64,000 bases of DNA, taken from positions 1 through 64,000 of the forward strand of contig JBCCXY010000004.1 of assembly GCA_039190895.1 (NCBI GenBank), read 5' to 3'. This DNA comes from Ovoidimarina sp039190895. Lineage in GTDB: Bacteria; Pseudomonadota; Alphaproteobacteria; Rhodobacterales; Rhodobacteraceae. The stretch's first letter is position 1; each line of letters opens with the position of its first letter. A program made the position numbers and the translations under genes. Below the pieces are notes generated by a model. The model saw nothing but the letters and a program-made list of their open reading frames with translations. It made no database searches and was not told the origin of the DNA. Positions 34,320 to 43,651 of the stretch are shown piece by piece.

Positions 34320-35497
34320 TGGAATGTCTTTCGTGGGTCAAAGGCGTCACGGACGCCTTCGAAGATAAAGACAAGGAGGGACAGCATTATGGCAAAGGTA
34401 AAGAAGGCGGTGAAGGCCAGCCATGGGGCCTGCAGGTTCTGCTTGGCCTGAAGCGTCAGTTCGCCCAGCGACGGCGCCGAGGACGGCAGGCCGAAGCCGA
34501 GGAAGTCGAGGCTTGCCAGCACGGCGATGGTGCCGGTGATGATAAACGGCAGCAGCGTCACGGTGGCCACCATCGCGTTAGGCAGCATGTGGCGGAACAT
34601 GATCGTCCAGCTCGACACGCCGAGCGCCCGCGCGGCGCGCACGTATTCGAAATTGCGGGCGCGCAGGAATTCTGCCCGGACCACGCCCACAAGGGCGGGC
34701 CACCCGAACAGGATGGTCACCCCGACAAGGAGCCAGAAACTTCGCCCCAATATCGCAAACAGGATGATGATCACGTAGATCGACGGGGTGGAGGCCCAAA
34801 TCTCCAGTATCCGCTGGAAGATGAGGTCGAGCCACCCGCCGAAATACCCCTGAAGCGCCCCGGCGATTATGCCGACAATACTGGCGGCGACTGTGACGAT
34901 GATGGTGAACAGGATCGACAGGCGGAACCCATAGATCACCCGCGCCAGCACATCGCGCGAGGTATCATCCGTGCCCAGCCAGTGCTTGCCGTCGGGGGCC
35001 GAAGGCGCAGGGCTGTCCAGATCGTTTGGCGTGTCATAGCTGTAGGGGATCAGCGGCCACAGCATCCACCCCTTCTCAATCGCCTCGCCGTTCACAACCC
35101 CGTCCTGGGCGTCGTCAATCGTCTCTTCCGGGGCGTCGAAGCAGGCATCCAGCAATCCGCCAGAGACAATCAGACACTCCACCTCGACATCGCGATAGAT
35201 CGCCTCGGTCCGAAATTCCCCGCCGAATTCGGTTTCGGCGTAGAAGTTGAAGATCGGCATGTAGAGCTCGCCCCGGTACTGGACGACGATGGGTTTGTCG
35301 TTGGCGATGAACTCGGCAAACAGCGACAGGCCGAAGAGGATCGAGAAGATGATCAGCGACCAGAACGCCCGGCTGTTGCGGCGGAAGTGGCGCCAGCGAC
35401 GCTGGTTGATCGGCGACAGGAAGCTGCGCTTGCGCTCGGGCGCAACGGGCGCCGTCTTGGGCGGCTGTTCGGGGGGGAGCGGTTCTGCGATGGCCAT
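34316..35497 (-). CDS. yejE: Peptide ABC transporter permease YejE
   Basis: 393 residues, longer than DppC because of a periplasmic insertion after the first helix (about residues 60-150), which is typical for YejE. The first part has a basic region RWRHFRRNSRAFWSLIIFS and the binding-protein-dependent permease domain ends with six helices in total. The EAA-like loop is near ARALGVSSWTIMFRHMLPNA. It lies 2 nt downstream of yejB. Confidence 0.93.
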   Translation of the reverse strand: MAIAEPLPPEQPPKTAPVAPERKRSFLSPINQRRWRHFRRNSRAFWSLIIFSILFGLSLFAEFIANDKPIVVQYRGELYMPIFNFYAETEFGGEFRTEAIYRDVEVECLIVSGGLLDACFDAPEETIDDAQDGVVNGEAIEKGWMLWPLIPYSYDTPNDLDSPAPSAPDGKHWLGTDDTSRDVLARVIYGFRLSILFTIIVTVAASIVGIIAGALQGYFGGWLDLIFQRILEIWASTPSIYVIIILFAILGRSFWLLVGVTILFGWPALVGVVRAEFLRARNFEYVRAARALGVSSWTIMFRHMLPNAMVATVTLLPFIITGTIAVLASLDFLGFGLPSSAPSLGELTLQAKQNLQAPWLAFTAFFTFAIMLSLLVFIFEGVRDAFDPRKTFQ

Positions 35498-35499
35498 CG

Positions 35500-36582
35500 C
35501 TAGGTCTCCCTCGATTCAAAGTCGATGCGGGGATCGACGAATACATACATGAGGTCGGACAGGATGCCGACGAGCAAGCCAATTAGGCCGAAGAAGAACA
35601 GCGTCCCGAACACCACCGGATAATCTCGCGCGACCGCCGCCTCAAACCCGAGGCGCCCGAGGCCGTCGAGCGAAAAGATCGTCTCGATAATCAGGCTGCC
35701 GCCGAAGAAGACGCCGATGAACACCGCCGGGAAGCCTGCAATCACGATCAGCATCGCGTTGCGGAAGACGTGGCCGTACAGAATACGGCTTTCCCTCAGG
35801 CCCTTCGCCTTTGCGGTGACCACGTATTGCTTCTTGATCTCGTCGAGAAAGCTGTTCTTCGTCAGCAAAGTGAGCGTCGCAAAGCCCGAGATCGACGAGG
35901 CCAACACCGGCAACGTGATGTGCCAGAGGTAGTCGACCGCCTTGCCAAAGGCCGACAGGTCATCAAAATTCTCGGATGTCAGCCCCCGGAGCGGGAACCA
36001 TTGCAGGTACGAGCCGCCCGCAAACAACACCAAGAGCAGGATCGCGAACAGGAAGCCGGGGATGGCATAGGCCACGATGATCAGCCCGCTGGTCCATGTA
36101 TCAAAGCTGGATCCGTCCCGGATCGCCTTGCGAATGCCCAGCGGGATCGAGACGAGATAGGCGATCAGCGTCGACCAGAGGCCAAGGGTGATGGACACCG
36201 GCATCTTCTCGATCACCAGATCGACGACAGAGATCGAGCGGAAGTAGCTTTCGCCGAAATCGAACCGGATATATCGCCACATCATGTCGAGGAACCGCTC
36301 AAGCGGCGGTTTGTCGAAGCCGAACTCCCTTTCCAACTCCTCGATGAACTCCGCCGGAAGGCCGCGGGCGCCGACGTACCCCTCGTCGCTTGATGTGTTT
36401 TCGATTGTCTCGGACGCGCTGCCGTCGATGTTTCCAAAGACGTTTCCCTGTCCTTCGATCTGGGCGATGATCTGTTCGATGGGTCCGCCGGGCACGAATT
36501 GCACCAGCGCGAAGTTGATGACCATGATCCCCAGAAGCGTGGGGATGATCAGCAAGAGCCGCCGAAGGATATAGGCGCCCAT
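35500..36582 (-). CDS. yejB: Peptide ABC transporter permease YejB
   Basis: 360 residues. It opens with MGAYILRRLLLIIPTLLGIM, the standard DppB-like first helix, followed by the periplasmic loop and five more helices. The EAA region is AKAKGLRESRILYGHVFRNA. It forms the heteromeric channel with YejE. It follows yejA by 14 nt. Confidence 0.93.
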   Translation of the reverse strand: MGAYILRRLLLIIPTLLGIMVINFALVQFVPGGPIEQIIAQIEGQGNVFGNIDGSASETIENTSSDEGYVGARGLPAEFIEELEREFGFDKPPLERFLDMMWRYIRFDFGESYFRSISVVDLVIEKMPVSITLGLWSTLIAYLVSIPLGIRKAIRDGSSFDTWTSGLIIVAYAIPGFLFAILLLVLFAGGSYLQWFPLRGLTSENFDDLSAFGKAVDYLWHITLPVLASSISGFATLTLLTKNSFLDEIKKQYVVTAKAKGLRESRILYGHVFRNAMLIVIAGFPAVFIGVFFGGSLIIETIFSLDGLGRLGFEAAVARDYPVVFGTLFFFGLIGLLVGILSDLMYVFVDPRIDFESRET

Positions 36583-36596
36583 CGCGGCGGCCCCCT

Positions 36597-38492
36597 TTAG
36601 TCCAGCGCGCCGGAAGCTTTAAGCGCGTCCGCCGCTTCCTGATCGTACCACCAATAGCTCAGATGGCCGAGCGAGAACGGCGCAATCGGGTCGGGATGGC
36701 GGAACTTGTTGTAATAGGCGATCGTATGGGTGTCCTTGAACCACTGCGGCACCCAGAACCCGGTCTTGCGCAGGGCCCGGTCCAACGCCCGCGTGGCGGT
36801 CTGCATGTCTTCCAGCGACTTTGCCTCGATGACATGGGTCACAAGGCGATCAATCGCCGGATCCTCCAGCCCCATGAGGTTGCGCGAGCTGTCGTCGGCC
36901 GTGGATGAATCGTACCACTGCCGCAGGCCGATGCCGGGCTCAAAGCTCATCGAGAAGGTGTGGTTCGTCAGATCGTAGTCGCCAGAGCGGCGCCGGTCGA
37001 TATATTGCGAGGGGTCAACACGTTCGAGCTTGGCCTCAACGCCCAGCCGCGACAGGTTTTCGACGTAAGGGTTCACAATCCGGTCCCACGCCGGGCTGAC
37101 CTGAAGGATCAGGGCTGTCAGCCGCTCCCCGTTCTTCGTGCGGACGCCATCGGCGCCAACCTCCCACCCGGCCTCGTCCAGAAGTTCGGACGCCGCGCGC
37201 AAATTGCGTCGGTCGAGGGAGCGTGTGCCTGAGGTCGGCGCCAAGATCGCCTCTTCCGTCAGGATCGAGGCATCGATCAGCCCGTCATCGACAAGCGGCT
37301 GAAGCAGCGCGATCTCGCCCTCGGACGGGGCCCCCGTCGCCTCAAGTTCGGAGTTCTCCCAGAACGAGTTCACCCGCTCGTACAAGCCGAAGAACAACGT
37401 TTCGTTCGACCATTCGAAGTTGAACATCAGGCGCACTGCCTCGCGCACCTTGGGATCCTGCCACTTCTCGCGGCGCAGGTTGAAGACAAACGACTGGCCC
37501 GAACCAATCGAACCGTCGGGCAGCTCTGTCTTGATGACATCGCCGTTGTCTATCGCCGGGAAGTCATAGGCCGTCGCCCAATCCTTGGACGAGTTTTCGA
37601 TCCGGAACGTGTATTCCCCCGCCTTGAACGCCTCCAGCGCGGCAGAGCTGTCGGCGAAGTACTCCACCCGGATGGTATCGAAGTTGTTCTGGCCGATCTG
37701 CAGGGGGTGATCGGCGCCCCAGTAGTTCGGATTGCGCCCATAAACGATCTGGCGACCGATATCGGTGCTTTGCAGCATGTAGGGGCCAGTGCCCATGAAG
37801 GGCTCCAGCGTGCTGTCATCAAGGCGCGCGCCGGTTTCTTCGAACCAGGACTTCGAGAAGACGTTTGTGCCACCGGCCAAGCTGATGACGTCGCGCCGCG
37901 GCGCCTCTTCGGTAAAGGTGAACTTGATGCGATACGGGTCCAGGACCTCGACACTGTCGACAAAGCCCTCGACCACGTTGCGATATTCGGTGATGCCCTG
38001 TTCCAGAAACAGCTCGAACGTGAATTTCACATCCTCAGCCGTCATTGGGCGCCCATCGGCGAACACGACATCGTTGCGAAGGTTGAAGATCACCCAGTCC
38101 AGACTGTCGGGATACTCCATCGTCTCACACAAGAAGCAGTAGATGCCGTACGGATCGTCTGCCGTCCCGACCAGCAAGCGCTCTTGCCCCAAACCGCTGA
38201 GTGCGGCGGGCACGCCTTTCCGGGTGAAGTTGTTGAAGCTGTCAAAGTTGCCCTGCGACCAGATCGCGATCTCGCCACCCTTTGGCGCGTCAGGGTTCAC
38301 GTAGGGCAGGTGCGGGATATCCGGGCCGTGCTTGACCTCGCCGAAGTTGGTGAAACCATGGCTGATCGTGACGTTCTCCTCGCCCCAGGCGAGCGTGGCC
38401 GCTGCCGCGCCCAAGACCAGCCCCCCTGTCAGTCCCTGCCACAGCGGCGTCGTGTTAACGATGACCTTGGCGCGGGGCGGTTCGCGATGCAT
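36597..38492 (-). CDS. yejA: Peptide ABC transporter substrate-binding protein YejA (family 5)
   Basis: 631 residues from ATG 38492, with GGGA about 8 nt upstream; an ATG at 38531 would add 13 residues but has no ribosome site. A signal segment (LTGGLVLGAAAATLAWG) is followed by ISHGFTNFGEVKHGPDIPHLPYVNPDAPKGG, here quoted in parts: the run FGEVKHGPDIPHL and YVNPDAPKGGEI are the YejA hallmark. The family 5 core includes LRNDVVFADGRPMTAEDVKF. It is the first gene of the minus-strand yejA-B-E-(107 aa)-F operon and binds peptides in the periplasm. Confidence 0.92.
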   Translation of the reverse strand: MHREPPRAKVIVNTTPLWQGLTGGLVLGAAAATLAWGEENVTISHGFTNFGEVKHGPDIPHLPYVNPDAPKGGEIAIWSQGNFDSFNNFTRKGVPAALSGLGQERLLVGTADDPYGIYCFLCETMEYPDSLDWVIFNLRNDVVFADGRPMTAEDVKFTFELFLEQGITEYRNVVEGFVDSVEVLDPYRIKFTFTEEAPRRDVISLAGGTNVFSKSWFEETGARLDDSTLEPFMGTGPYMLQSTDIGRQIVYGRNPNYWGADHPLQIGQNNFDTIRVEYFADSSAALEAFKAGEYTFRIENSSKDWATAYDFPAIDNGDVIKTELPDGSIGSGQSFVFNLRREKWQDPKVREAVRLMFNFEWSNETLFFGLYERVNSFWENSELEATGAPSEGEIALLQPLVDDGLIDASILTEEAILAPTSGTRSLDRRNLRAASELLDEAGWEVGADGVRTKNGERLTALILQVSPAWDRIVNPYVENLSRLGVEAKLERVDPSQYIDRRRSGDYDLTNHTFSMSFEPGIGLRQWYDSSTADDSSRNLMGLEDPAIDRLVTHVIEAKSLEDMQTATRALDRALRKTGFWVPQWFKDTHTIAYYNKFRHPDPIAPFSLGHLSYWWYDQEAADALKASGALD

Positions 38493-38626
38493 GGACGTAT
38501 CCCAGTGTTGTTTGGCCTGCTTTCTCAGCATTTAAGTCTGGTGCCGCAAAGTCGACACTTCAAGCCAATAACACTGAACTATTGGTGAGGTCTGTTAACC
38601 AAAAGATCACGCCTTGAGCGCGGTGC

Positions 38627-39133
38627 TTACCCGCCAAACGACTGAAGATAGGCAATCAGGTTCGCCCGGTCTTCGACATCGTCCATCCCGGCGTAGCTCA
38701 TCTTGGTGCCGCTGGCGTAGCCGCGCGGATCTTCGAGGAACCCGGACAGCGCTTCGGGCGTCCAATCGCCTTCGAGGGTTGTCAGGATCTCGGAATAGCC
38801 GAACCCCGGGATCGACCCGATGTCCCGCCCGACAACGGCATACAGGTGCGGTCCGGTTCCGTTTGCGCCATCCTCCAACCGGTGACAGGCCGAACATTGG
38901 CGCCACAGCCGTTCGCCCTTGCCCGCGTCGGCCGCGGCGAAAACCTCGGCAAAAGGAACCGCAGGCGTGTCGTCTTCGACCGGCGCGTCTTCCTCTACCT
39001 CAACAACATAGGCTGCCTCGGAATCGGCACCGACGTGATAGATGCTCTCTGCGAGCCAGCCACCAAGCATAAGAACGAGGAATGCGAGTAAAAATCCCCC
39101 TGCCGCTTTGGTCCAGGTCATCGTGTCAAGCAT
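38627..39133 (-). CDS. Membrane-anchored cytochrome c (CycM/c552 type)
   Basis: 168 residues from ATG 39133 with AAGGACGA upstream. One N-terminal membrane helix (GGFLLAFLVLMLGGWLAES) acts as an uncleaved anchor. An acidic, proline-containing linker leads to a class I cytochrome c domain with heme motif CSACH, the LEDGANGTGPHLYAVVGR loop and the axial Met in GTKMSYAGM. It would carry electrons from the bc1 complex to cytochrome oxidase. The gene is monocistronic and divergent from pheA. Confidence 0.92.
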   Translation of the reverse strand: MLDTMTWTKAAGGFLLAFLVLMLGGWLAESIYHVGADSEAAYVVEVEEDAPVEDDTPAVPFAEVFAAADAGKGERLWRQCSACHRLEDGANGTGPHLYAVVGRDIGSIPGFGYSEILTTLEGDWTPEALSGFLEDPRGYASGTKMSYAGMDDVEDRANLIAYLQSFGG

Positions 39134-39252
39134 GGCGATCGTCCTTCGAATAGCTGGTAATTCTGTACGCGCTTCCACTCATTGCCCACAAGGGATATGA
39201 GGCGCGACCATTTGCCCATAGTGCTTGACCGGAGACAGCGGGGGACCACAGT

Positions 39253-40080
39253 ATGAAAATTGCATTTCAGGGAGAGCCCGGCGCTTACTCTCACCAAGCC
39301 TGCCACGAGACGCACCCCGAGATGGAGGCGCTTCCTTGCCGCACCTTCGAAGACGCCATTGAGACGGTTCGGACCGGCGCGGCGGACCTTGCGATGCTGC
39401 CGGTTGAGAACACGACATACGGGCGCGTGGCCGATATTCACCGGCTTTTGCCCGAAAGCGGGCTGCACATCATCGATGAGGCCTTCGTGCGCGTGCGGAT
39501 CAACCTTTTGGGCGTTCCCGGCGCCTCGCTGGGCGACATCAAGCGGGCGCATAGCCACCTCGTTCTGCTGCCGCAATGCGGCGCGTTCCTGCGCACGCAC
39601 GGGATCAAGGGCGTCGTCAGCCCCGACAATGCCCGTGCCGCCCGCGAAGTGTCCGAAGCCAAAGATCGCAGCGATGCCGCGCTGGCCTCAAGGCTCGCCG
39701 CCGAGGTCTATGGCCTCGATATCCTTGCCGAGGGCATCGAAGACAGCGAACACAACACAACCCGTTTCCTGATCATGGCGCGTGAGCCCGATCTGACCCG
39801 CCGCTCTGACCGGATGATGACCACCTTCGTCTTCCGCGTTCGCAATATCCCCGCGGCGCTTTACAAGGCGATGGGCGGCTTTGCGACCAATGGCGTCAAC
39901 ATGACGAAGCTCGAAAGCTATATGGTCGACGGGTCGTTCTCGGCCACTCAGTTCTATGCCGATATCTCTGGCCATCCCGACGACACAAACGTGCAACTCG
40001 CCCTCGAAGAGCTTGACTACTTCACGTCAGAGCTTCGGATTCTCGGCGCGTATCCCGAAGCGAAGGAGCGGCGGCATTGA
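39253..40080 (+). CDS. pheA: Prephenate dehydratase
   Basis: 275 residues; no chorismate mutase domain, as usual in alphaproteobacteria. Catalytic domain begins AFQGEPGAYSHQA and includes the essential Thr-Arg-Phe in NTTRFLIMAR. A C-terminal ACT domain (about 195-265) follows. The ACT phenylalanine-binding motif, ESRP in many homologues, reads LESYM here, which may affect feedback inhibition. Reaction: prephenate -> phenylpyruvate + CO2 + H2O, in phenylalanine synthesis. GGGGGACC precedes the ATG. Confidence 0.94.
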   Translation: MKIAFQGEPGAYSHQACHETHPEMEALPCRTFEDAIETVRTGAADLAMLPVENTTYGRVADIHRLLPESGLHIIDEAFVRVRINLLGVPGASLGDIKRAHSHLVLLPQCGAFLRTHGIKGVVSPDNARAAREVSEAKDRSDAALASRLAAEVYGLDILAEGIEDSEHNTTRFLIMAREPDLTRRSDRMMTTFVFRVRNIPAALYKAMGGFATNGVNMTKLESYMVDGSFSATQFYADISGHPDDTNVQLALEELDYFTSELRILGAYPEAKERRH

Positions 40081-40198
40081 GGCAGGACCGGGGCTGACCC
40101 CTAACAAATTTGTCGGTTTCGCCAGATTCGCCACAATCTTGCCACTTTGTTCGACATAACTGAGGATGTCGCTGTTCTAGAGTAAGGGAGTGTGTGAG

Positions 40199-40396
40199 AT
40201 GACACAGAACCACCCAATCAGAACTTTTGTAGAGAACGATCCTCGGCAGTTTGCCCTGCGTTGCAAGCTTGCCCGGATGGATGATTTTGAGATCGTCACC
40301 CTTGAGAATGACCTGGAATGCTATGCCCGCACTGGTCTTCTTTCCAACCGTCTCAGCGACGTTCTGAAGGGCGCGCCCGAGATGGAAGCCGCCTGA
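40199..40396 (+). CDS. Small hypothetical protein, 65 aa
   Basis: ATG 40199 with AAGGGAG about 9 nt upstream; a GTG at 40190 would add three residues. Starts MTQNHPIRTFVENDPRQFAL. Soluble, charged and probably helical, with two Cys. No family recognised. It sits alone between pheA and the convergent nudC, after a 118-nt gap. Confidence 0.65.
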   Translation: MTQNHPIRTFVENDPRQFALRCKLARMDDFEIVTLENDLECYARTGLLSNRLSDVLKGAPEMEAA

Positions 40397-40416
40397 TACA
40401 GCCAGCGGGCGCGGCT

Positions 40417-41373
40417 TTAACCCAGCCTGTCCTCCAGCCACCGCACAATCAGAAACCGCGCGATTGACCCCGGTCGCGCCGCCGACATCGTCGGGTCGCG
40501 GCCGGCGACAACCTCGGCCATCTGCTCTCGCGAAACCCAGCGGGCGTCCTCGATCTCTGCCGGGTCGATGGTGATCTCGTCGCTGGTCGCATGGCCGACG
40601 CAGCCCAGCATCAGCGACGACGGGAACGGCCAGGGTTGCGAGGCGAGGTACCCCACCTCTCCCACCCGTATCCCGGATTCCTCGAAGACCTCTCGCCGGA
40701 CGGCGGCTTCCATGGTTTCGCCGGGCTCTATGAAGCCTGCAAGCAGCGAGTACATCGCCTCCGGCCACCCGGGGGAGCGGCCAACAAGCACGCTGTTGCT
40801 CCGCAAAATCAGCATGATCACAACGGGATCGGTGCGAGGGAAGTGATGCGCACCGCATGCCGGGCAGGTGCGCTGCCAGCCGCCATGGGTCACCTCAGAC
40901 GCCGCGCCGCATTTCGCGCAGAAGCGGTGGGTGCTGTGCCAGCTCAAAACAGACCGCGCCGTTGCCGCCAGTTCAGCATCCCGCGCCGACAGGGCCGTCA
41001 TCGCCCCGCGTAGCTCGGCAAAGCGGGTGTCGGGCAGGCCCGGGTGCCGCTGTTCGGACGTGTCGAAAAAGCCGCCGAGCGTATCGGGCACCTCGTCCGG
41101 CACCCACGCGGACAGGTCGCAGGCAAAGCGGGGCCCGCCGTCGTCGCGGCCCAGAAAGACCTCGTCACCCGCCTGTTGAAGCGCCTCATGTCCTAAGGGG
41201 AGCCAGTTAAGGCATTTGCCACTTTCGCTCAGCAACGGTTTTCCCCGCCAAACGGGCAAAATTCGTGCAGTAGGGTCTGATCTGGCCCCTGACAACGCAC
41301 TTGCGTCGATCCGCACCTCTGCCGCGCGGTCGAGGGCCGAGCCGCCGAAGGTCACCTGCTCTGCGTTCTTCAT
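40417..41373 (-). CDS. nudC: NAD(+)/NADH diphosphatase NudC (zinc-ribbon Nudix)
   Basis: 318 residues. A zinc ribbon has the four cysteines in CAKCG and CPACG. The Nudix box is complete: GFIEPGETMEAAVRREVFEESGI read as G-x5-E-x7-R-E-x2-E-E-x-G. The downstream SQPWPFPSSLMLG is the NudC-specific SQPWPFPxS motif. It hydrolyses NAD(H) to NMN(H) and AMP and can remove NAD caps from RNA. Stop convergent with the 65-aa gene. Confidence 0.94.
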   Translation of the reverse strand: MKNAEQVTFGGSALDRAAEVRIDASALSGARSDPTARILPVWRGKPLLSESGKCLNWLPLGHEALQQAGDEVFLGRDDGGPRFACDLSAWVPDEVPDTLGGFFDTSEQRHPGLPDTRFAELRGAMTALSARDAELAATARSVLSWHSTHRFCAKCGAASEVTHGGWQRTCPACGAHHFPRTDPVVIMLILRSNSVLVGRSPGWPEAMYSLLAGFIEPGETMEAAVRREVFEESGIRVGEVGYLASQPWPFPSSLMLGCVGHATSDEITIDPAEIEDARWVSREQMAEVVAGRDPTMSAARPGSIARFLIVRWLEDRLG

Positions 41374-41579
41374 TCCGGTCTATCCTGCCCCTTGACTGCT
41401 ACCTGCCACGCGCATTCACTGGGCGCAATCTGACCGTGCCTGCCAACCTCGCAACAATTTTAGGTTGCGCATTAACTCGTCCTGCAAGTTATGCGAGAAC
41501 ACGCCATGACAGTCGAATGTCACAGAACCTTTGCCGCGATCTGCCATGGCCATGACCCCGAGTCCTTCAGGAGCCTGCC

Positions 41580-43550
41580 ATGTCGAACCCGCCCGTCCTG
41601 CCCATGAGCCGCCGCACCTTCCTTGCCGGAACCGCGGCGCTGACCGTGATGCATCCGTTCTCTGCCCGCGCGCAGGCCAACCAGGCCCACCTGCGGATCA
41701 TGGAGACGACGGATTTGCACGTGCACGTCTTCCCCTATGACTACTACGGAGACCGCCCGGTCGATACCGTGGGCCTCGCCCGCACCGCCGCGCATATCGC
41801 CAACATCCGCGCCGAGGCGACGAACACGCTGTTGGTCGACAACGGGGACTTCCTGCAAGGCAACCCGATGGGCGACTACATCGCCTACGAGCGCGGCATG
41901 AAAGAGGGCGACATGCACCCTGTCATCGCCGCCATGAACGCCGTCGGCTTCGATGCGTCGACGCTGGGGAACCACGAATTCAACTACGGCCTCGACTTCC
42001 TGATGAAATCGCTCGCCGGGGCAGAGTTCCCGGTCGTCTCGGCCAACGTCGTCAAGTCCGAGGGCGCCGATCCCACGAAAGATGAAACCCTCATCGCCCC
42101 TTACGTGATCCTCGAACGCGAGCTGACGGACGGCGCGGGCGAGACGCACCCGATCAAGATCGGCCTCATCGGCTTCGTCCCTCCGCAAATCATGCAGTGG
42201 GACCAGCGCCACCTTACCGGCAACGTCACCGCCCGCGACATCATCAAGACCGCCGAGGCCTATGTCCCCCAGATGCGCGAAGAGGGGGCCGAGATCATCA
42301 TCGCGCTCTCCCACTCGGGCATCGGCGCGCCGGACGCAGCAGATATGATGGAAAACGCCTCAACTCCCCTCGGCATGGTCGACGGCATCGACGCCATTGT
42401 CACGGGGCACTCGCACCTCGTCTTCCCGTCGCCAAACTATGATGGTTTCGCGGGTGTGGACCTGCCGAATGGCACCCTGCACGGGACACCCGCCGTGATG
42501 GGCGGGTTCTGGGGCTCGCACCTCGGGGTGATCGACCTGATGCTCGAACGCTCGGGCAACGAATGGCAGGTCGTGACGCACGCAGTCGAGACGCGCCCGA
42601 TCTCGCAGCGCAACGAGGATCGCTCGGTCACGGCGCTGGTGGAAAGCGACCAGACGGTGCTCGACTCCGTGGCACAGGTCCACGACGAAACCCTCGCCTA
42701 CGTCCGCCGTGCGGTCGGCAAAACGGCAGCGCCGCTGCACAGCTACTTTGCGCTCGTCGCCGATGACCCGTCGGTTCAAATCGTCAGCCAGGCGCAGCTC
42801 TGGTACGTCGAACAACTGCTGGAAGGCACTGAATACGCAGGCCTCCCCGTCCTCTCTGCCGCCGCACCGTTCAAGGCCGGGGGCCGGGGCGGGCCCGAAT
42901 ACTTCACCGACGTCCCCGCAGGCGATGTCGCGATCAAGAACGTGGCCGACCTGTATCTCTACCCCAACACCGTCCGCGCGGTGAAGGTGACCGGGAAAGA
43001 GGTCAAAGACTGGCTTGAACGCTCCGCCGGGATGTTCAACCAGGTTGAGCCCGGCAAAGCCGATCAGGTGCTACTGAACCCGGCCTTCCCGTCCTACAAC
43101 TTCGACGTCATCGACGGGGTGACCTATCAGATCGACCTGTCCGAGCCCTCCAAGTTCGAGCCAAAGGGCGAGCTGGTGAACCCCGAGGCCAACCGCATCA
43201 AGAACCTGATGTTCAACGGCGAACCGGTGACCGACGACATGGAGTTCGTCATCGCCACCAACAACTACCGCGCCGGCGGCGGCGGCAGCTTCCCAGGCGC
43301 GAGCCCCGAGACGATCATCCTCGAAGCCCCCGACACCAACCGCGACGTGATCGTCCGCTACATCGTCGAACAGGGCACCATCGACCCCAAAGCCGACGCC
43401 AATTGGACCTTCGCGCCAATGCCCGGAACCTCCGTCCTCTTCGACACCGGCCCGGCCGCCAGCGCCTACGCCGACGACGTGCCCGGCGTCACCATCGCCC
43501 CAGCAGGCGAAGGCCCGGACGGTTTCGCCCGGTTCCGCATTGATCTGTAA
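41580..43550 (+). CDS. cpdB: Bifunctional 2',3'-cyclic-nucleotide 2'-phosphodiesterase/3'-nucleotidase, Tat-exported
   Basis: 656 residues. A twin-arginine signal (SRRTFLAGTAALTVM, Arg-Arg at residues 11-12) sends it folded to the periplasm. Metallophosphoesterase motifs: TTDLHVH, DNGDFLQGNPMGDY, GNHEFNYG and TGHSHLVFP. The C-terminal 5'-nucleotidase domain has NNYRAGGGG and the substrate-stacking region. It scavenges phosphate and nucleosides from extracellular RNA breakdown products. AGGAG precedes the ATG. An inverted pair of REP-like hairpins follows. Confidence 0.92.
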   Translation: MSNPPVLPMSRRTFLAGTAALTVMHPFSARAQANQAHLRIMETTDLHVHVFPYDYYGDRPVDTVGLARTAAHIANIRAEATNTLLVDNGDFLQGNPMGDYIAYERGMKEGDMHPVIAAMNAVGFDASTLGNHEFNYGLDFLMKSLAGAEFPVVSANVVKSEGADPTKDETLIAPYVILERELTDGAGETHPIKIGLIGFVPPQIMQWDQRHLTGNVTARDIIKTAEAYVPQMREEGAEIIIALSHSGIGAPDAADMMENASTPLGMVDGIDAIVTGHSHLVFPSPNYDGFAGVDLPNGTLHGTPAVMGGFWGSHLGVIDLMLERSGNEWQVVTHAVETRPISQRNEDRSVTALVESDQTVLDSVAQVHDETLAYVRRAVGKTAAPLHSYFALVADDPSVQIVSQAQLWYVEQLLEGTEYAGLPVLSAAAPFKAGGRGGPEYFTDVPAGDVAIKNVADLYLYPNTVRAVKVTGKEVKDWLERSAGMFNQVEPGKADQVLLNPAFPSYNFDVIDGVTYQIDLSEPSKFEPKGELVNPEANRIKNLMFNGEPVTDDMEFVIATNNYRAGGGGSFPGASPETIILEAPDTNRDVIVRYIVEQGTIDPKADANWTFAPMPGTSVLFDTGPAASAYADDVPGVTIAPAGEGPDGFARFRIDL

Positions 43551-43565
43551 GGAGCGACGTATTGC

Positions 43566-43588
43566 GGTGGGCAAATTGCCCACCCTAC
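43566..43588 (-). repeat. REP-like hairpin with GTAG foot (copy 6, first of an inverted pair)
   Basis: Stem GGTGGGCA/TGCCCACC with a short loop, then CTAC at 43585-43588, so GTAG is on the minus strand. It faces copy 7, 28 nt away. Confidence 0.78.
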
Positions 43589-43616
43589 CCATAGCAGAAC
43601 CGCCGTCGCCGGAAGC

Positions 43617-43639
43617 GTAGGGTGGGCAATCTGCCCACC
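43617..43639 (+). repeat. REP-like hairpin with GTAG foot (copy 7, second of an inverted pair)
   Basis: GTAG at 43617-43620, then stem GGTGGGCA/TGCCCACC to 43639 with a short loop. Together with copy 6 it forms a head-to-head pair, the arrangement called BIME in enterobacteria. Confidence 0.78.
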
Positions 43640-43651
43640 GTCCGCGATGGG

